Source of the DNA: Macrophomina tecta
Taxonomy: Eukaryota > Ascomycota > Dothideomycetes > Botryosphaeriales > Botryosphaeriaceae
Direction: 5' to 3'
NCBI GenBank assembly: GCA_024180945.1
Contig: JAKSGN010000003.1
Coordinates: forward strand, 2,976,001-3,040,000
DNA length: 64,000 bases
Of the stretch, positions 59,717 to 64,000 are shown piece after piece. The notes beneath the pieces were generated by a model. That model was not told the DNA's origin. It saw only the letters and a program-made list of their open reading frames with translations, and searched no databases. The number at the start of each line of letters is the position of its first letter. Position 1 is the first letter of the stretch. The translations under genes and the position numbers were made by a program.

Positions 59717-61045
59717 ATGGCAGAGACTGTGTCTGGTGAGTTCTATGAGCTCGTTGAGCTGCACGATCGAGAGTTCCAGAAATTTTCCCTCGACAACGAA
59801 ATATACTGTGTTCCGGTTGACACGGTGAGTTTTTGTCTCCTTTCTTCAGCCTTCCGCAGGGGCCGCAAGTCATGGCTCCTTTCTTAACTCCGGCAATGGT
59901 CGGATAGTGTGCGAGCCAGCAGATGTCGGCGTGGTCCAGGAAAAAGCGCTGACGCAGCAATAGGAAGAAGAAGAGCGCCTCGAAAACCAGCACCAGATCC
60001 TGCGGTATCTGTTCGACAGCAGGTTATACTTCCCGCCGATTCAATATCCCACCAAGGTCCTCGACTGCGGTTACGGGCGTGGCAATTGGGCGTTGGAGAT
60101 GGCGCAGACTTATCCGGACAGCGAAGTGAGTGCCTCGGGTCCCGTATCCTCTCTGGAGTCGGCCAAGGAATGACGCAGGGACGCCATCCAGGAGATTGGC
60201 AGATGGCGACGCTCAGCGGACCGGTGGAAACGAGACCAAACCTACCCTCGTGCTTCCCCGACCCAGGAATAGCTTCAACGCTGCATTGAAAGAAAGGGCA
60301 TTCGGCTAATATGTCGTACAGATCACGGCTGTCGACGTGTATCCAACCAATGAACTTCCCGACGACCAACCGGACAATCTTGAAATCGAGGCCTGGGACC
60401 TCAACCAGCCGCTGACGCCGACGTACAAGCCGAACGAATACGATCTGATACATTCGAGGCTGGTTGCACCTGGAATTAAACGAGATCGGTGGCGAGGCTA
60501 TATCCGCGATATAGTGCGGCTGCTGAAACGCGGCGGATGGGTGCAAATGGCCGAATTTTATTACATCATCCAGTCGGACAGCGGGATGCTGACAGACGAG
60601 CATGCCCTTATGCAATGGTCCAACGGATACCGATATACGATGGAGCGAGACAGAGACCCGCGCGTGGGCCGACATTTGGGGCAGTTGATGCGCTCGGCGG
60701 GGTTGGTTGACGTCCAAGAGGTCACGTACCGAATGCCGATTGGAGGGTGGTCGCCAGGTAGGGGTTCTCGTTTGCACATTCCGCATACGGCAAAGAAACT
60801 GGGAGTCGTACCACATTTGCTGGGTTGGTGTAACGTTCGGCTAACGGGGCTTGCGTATGGCAGATCCGAAACTCCAATGGGTGGGCGAGCAGAACCTCGA
60901 GAATATCGGCACAATGCTCGACTCGCTCGCAATCTGGCCGTTTACGCAACGCATGGGCTGGTCCAAGGAGCAGGTGGCCGCTCTGACGCAGCGGGCCAGG
61001 GCCGAGGCCGCCGATCTACGCCTGAAGCTGTACATCCCGCTGTAA
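59717..61045 (+). CDS. LaeA-like SAM-dependent methyltransferase
   Basis: 295 residues in four exons: 59717-59824, 59964-60125, 60322-60757 and 60864-61045, all in frame. SAM-binding motif I is VLDCGYGRGNWALEMA (about 68-83). The acidic residue after strand 2 lies in ITAVDVYPTN, and YDLIHSRLVAPGIKRDRW and LKRGGWVQMAEFYY follow. This layout is that of the large fungal LaeA/TAM-like group, many of which modify secondary metabolites or act with velvet regulators. It is probably one of the many paralogues rather than LaeA itself; no other biosynthetic gene lies nearby to suggest a cluster. The substrate is unknown. No targeting signal is seen. Confidence 0.88.
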
Positions 61046-63727
61046 GATTGCCTCACTTTGCAGATATGACAATGGTTAACGCGTGATGCAGGACAGTGGC
61101 CTGGGGACGGAAACGAGCGTGAATCTTTGCGGGGAAGAAGTGGGTCTTCTGCGTCGGCGGTTAGCAGTCCGGCCAAGCACTGCGCGTCAGGCACGCAGGA
61201 GTAAGATGTGAGATTGAACCGACCCAAGGATGGCTGAGATAGCATTTAACAGATTGTTTTGGCGCGGCGTTCGTGATTTGGCGTTGTTCCTAGCATCCAG
61301 AATGAAATGTATTTGGTTCGCTGACAGGCTCTCGATGGCGGTGAGGCGGGCGTGAGGTCACATAAAGTGAGGGTGATGGGCGTGGCGCGTCCACCGATGG
61401 CGACCACGCAGCGAGCAGGTGAACAGGGGAGGACGTGACGGATGGGAGATCAAAGGTGAGATTGACAAGAGCCTCCCTTACAGCCACGAACCCAGCAGCG
61501 GGCCGAATTGGTACAGGGAAGATTTGGATCTGGATGGCAGGCGCCGGTCAGTTGAGCAGACTGCCCGCAGTCCCCAGCTTCGGAGGGTCGTCCCGGGGGA
61601 GAGCTGTGAGGCCGGTATATGAACAGGAGAATGCGGCGAAGCAGAAGCACGGGCAGGATGATGGAGTGCGGTTAAGGTTTAGGGAGATGATAGTGTACCG
61701 TGCCGCTGGAGAGGCGGGCTCAGCGAAGGGAGCATGTTCCCGAAAGGCTTGGGCAGGATCCCGCCTGGCCGTGCACGGCGGCGGGCAGGCGCAGGCCGTC
61801 ATTGGAAAGAGGGCTGGCGGTTGGCAGGGCGGACAGACGGCCGGGGCGGCGGCTGGCGAGCTGCTACACGCGCGGCTGCGGGAGGTTTTGTGCCAGAAAA
61901 AGGAGGAGCAGCGCAGTGGGCCTCCCAGCACGCTGGTTCCGACATGTCATCTCGAGCAGCGGCTGGAGGAGACAGCCGGCTCAATTTCAAGGCGCATCCA
62001 CGTCTCTCGTCCCCGCGGCATGACTCGGAGCATTGCCCACCACACGCCCGAGCTCGATCGTTTTCTGGCGGGCAGGCCTCTGGGGATGCGGAGGATCGAG
62101 AGCTCACCGCATCGCGCGCGAGCGTGGGCCGGCATCGCTGCACGATCATTGCCACGACGTCCAGAGGCACAGAAACACGGCCTGTCTGGGTGCATGTCTG
62201 GGTCCACATCCCGGTTGATCCGACCTCCAGAACCCTACCTCGCTCGCGGAACTATCGACCTTGGATCCTAGCGCTCGCGGAAGGCGGCGCGCTGCTAGGC
62301 CCGCATATGAATTCCAGCACGTGCAGCGCCGGCGGTGGTGTCGACGCCCTCGCCGCTCCGGCAGCCAGCCAGCGCTGGCCAGGTATATCTTGCCTCTGCA
62401 CGCCTCACCTCTGCGTCTGCCCTTCTCGCGAGATGCTGCAGCGTGCAGCGCTCCCGCCCAGCTGCCAGCTGCCAGCTGCCCGCTGCCATGGCATCTCGCG
62501 CACTGCTCACCGCAGGCTCCTTCCTCCGGTGCCTCTCTCCACCGCTCTGCCCAATGTCAGCCGAGCATGCAGCCCAAAGCCGGCGATCCATCATCGAATT
62601 CACCGGCCAGCGTAGTGTACCAGCCCTCACGCCCGCATATGACTCCCTGCGCCGCGCTGCCAGCGTCGTCCTGGCCCCTGACTCGCGCCGCGCTACCACC
62701 GCTGCCCGGCCCTTCAAGCTGAGACCTGCGGCCCGCGACTGGAGCAGGCCGAGCAGAAACCAGTCCCGGCCAGCCGTCTCCCCGCCGCCCGTGCTGCAAT
62801 TGTCTCTTCTTCGACGAGAGCATCGGGACTACGACCGGCTTGGCGTGGCCCGTGTCTACTAACCAAAAGAGCGATTGTCACGTGACTCGCTGTGACGCTG
62901 CGCCTGATCGGGATGCATGGCGGTAGCAGAGAAACGGCAGGCAAAGCTGCAGTGCTCGCATTAGGCTTTCGGCGCACGCGTCCATGCAGCCTGACACGGC
63001 CATCGCGCTGCTTTCATCAGCTGCCGCTGTAGAACCACACCTCGCCGACTCTTGTCCCCGCGTCCAGAAGCAGAACTCCGAGGTGCCGGCCGACACCGCC
63101 CCCCAACCTCCACGCGCTCCACCCCGCAAACCCGCTCGAGTCCCGGTCAGCCACCCACCAATCTTTGACGGCTCCAAAAAGAAAGCCACACTGTCATCAA
63201 TGCCAGGGATCGACGTCTTCCCGTCTTTAATAGCCTTTCGGCAGCCGAGCCACCAGCACGAGCCGTTGGTGCTGTCTCTTCGTCACCCACGGGTTCCTGA
63301 CCTGCCTTTTAGCCTGTTGTGCACCGCCGCCACCGCCGGACGTGCGGCCAATTCGCTTAGAGCCTCCTCTCTCCGCTTGTTTCGTGCATTCTCGTGTGTT
63401 TCTCCGCCTGCCACCGCGCCGGCATGCGCTCCACGGGACCAAAATATCCGCGCAGTAGGCTCCTGGTCCCGGCCATGCACCAATGTATGACCGGAGCAGT
63501 GTCATCCGTTCCTGTCACGTCATGTCGAGCAACGCTGCTATGTCATGCCCGCGAGCCTCGTCGGTTAGCGTCTTCAATTGCGGGGTGCTCGGATGGGGAG
63601 TTGGTGGTGTATAAATGGAAGCGAGCCGGCGCGGTACTTGCCTCTCTACTCTTTACACGCGAGAAAGCTTGTTAGCTTGCTCTCTTGCGCTTAATTGTAA
63701 AATCTCCGTTTTGCTCGCTTGATCACT
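61046..63727. other. GC-rich gene-free block, 2.7 kb
   Basis: Long overlapping frames on both strands (for example 61734-62615 plus and 61799-62209 minus) arise from high GC content. They lack domains and plausible introns. A short CAGCTGC-type repeat lies near 62458-62485. The final 120 bp is the promoter of the GDSL gene. Confidence 0.5.
63610..63616 (+). promoter_or_regulatory. TATA box of the GDSL esterase gene
   Basis: TATAAAT lies about 112 bp before the ATG at 63728, at the usual distance for a fungal TATA-containing promoter with a short leader. A pyrimidine-rich stretch (CCTCTCTACTCTT) follows it. Confidence 0.6.
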
Positions 63728-64000
63728 ATGGTTACCTCGCATCTTCTTAGCCCTCTGCTTGCTCTTTTAGTGGGCACTGCTTCGGCAATCCCGGCACCGC
63801 AAGAGTTCCCCCCGCCACCGCTCCCTGGCGATGGATCTTGGGGTCTGGAGAAGTTCACAAGCCTGGTTGCGTTCGGCGACAGCTACACGGATGAATCGCG
63901 GTTAGCCTACTTCATCGCGACTGGAGGCCAAGCTCCCCCCGTTGGATGGATTGGCCCTGAGGTACGTGCTATCATGACCAGAAATAAAAAGCAGAAGACC
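63728..64000 (+). CDS. Secreted GDSL/SGNH esterase (partial, runs off window)
   Basis: Only the first exon is present (63728-63961, 78 codons), ending at a GTACGT donor; the rest lies beyond the window. Residues 1-20 (MVTSHLLSPLLALLVGTASA) form a signal peptide. A Pro-rich linker leads to SLVAFGDSYTDESR, the block I of SGNH hydrolases with nucleophile Ser52. The following YFIATGG and PPVGW match fungal secreted GDSL enzymes that deacetylate plant polysaccharides (CE16-like) or act as lipases. The substrate cannot be fixed from this fragment. Confidence 0.85.
   Translation, partial: MVTSHLLSPLLALLVGTASAIPAPQEFPPPPLPGDGSWGLEKFTSLVAFGDSYTDESRLAYFIATGGQAPPVGWIGPEVRAIMTRNKKQKT

Noticed and set aside
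58663..59718. 351-codon minus-strand frame upstream of the methyltransferase
   Set aside because: No recognisable domain, composition of random sequence, and its end overlaps the methyltransferase start on the other strand.

Overview
The window looks like nuclear DNA of a filamentous ascomycete (Pezizomycotina). Genes are monocistronic on both strands. Introns are mostly 50-100 nt with GTRAGT-type donors, CTRAC-like branch points and YAG acceptors. Lineage-typical families are present: DUF7918, DUF3433, HET, a LaeA-like methyltransferase, and a peroxisomal MFE-2 ending in AKL. Dothideomycetes is a guess only. All exon joins were inferred by eye from reading frame, splice signals and family conservation; none was tested against RNA.

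Layout. 1-2.6 kb is GC-rich with no gene I can support. 2.6-3.8 kb: SDR oxidoreductase (+). 5.9-7.1 kb: L-serine dehydratase (+). 10.6-12.1 kb: cystathionine beta-lyase (-). 13.0-15.2 kb: DUF2415/WD40-like protein (-), divergent from mitochondrial Hsp70 (+, 16.0-18.1 kb). 19.4-20.3 kb: DUF7918 gene (+), followed by two decayed DUF7918 copies and a carboxylesterase pseudogene (-). 25.1-26.8 kb: unknown protein (-). 27.8-29.8 kb: two intact and one decayed small secreted cysteine-rich protein genes (-), then an F-box-like relic (+). 30.6-38.0 kb: a 2332-residue helicase / NF-X1 zinc finger / triple CbxX-type AAA protein (-). 38.7-40.1 kb: conserved fungal protein (+). 40.6-43.1 kb: DUF3433 membrane protein with a repeat stalk (-). 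44.1-47.5 kb: two adjacent genes sharing a fungal C2H2-like module, one with a transmembrane segment (-). 48.6-49.5 kb: HET-domain relic (+). 50.0-53.2 kb: peroxisomal multifunctional beta-oxidation enzyme (-), divergent from a glycerate-kinase-type P-loop kinase (+, 53.7-54.9 kb). 54.9-59.7 kb: gene-free. 59.7-61.0 kb: LaeA-like methyltransferase (+). 61.0-63.7 kb: GC-rich and gene-free. A secreted GDSL esterase (+) runs off the right edge.

How it fits together. Housekeeping genes (Hsp70, MFE-2, the PLP enzymes) are intact. Between 21 and 49.5 kb they are interspersed with at least six decayed accessory genes: two DUF7918, a carboxylesterase, a cysteine-rich secreted protein, an F-box-like fragment and a HET gene. 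Lesions are mostly single-base frameshifts. Several stops or substitutions fit CpA-to-TpA change, suggesting mild or old RIP-like mutation. The most unusual loci are the giant helicase/AAA fusion and the cysteine-rich secreted cluster.
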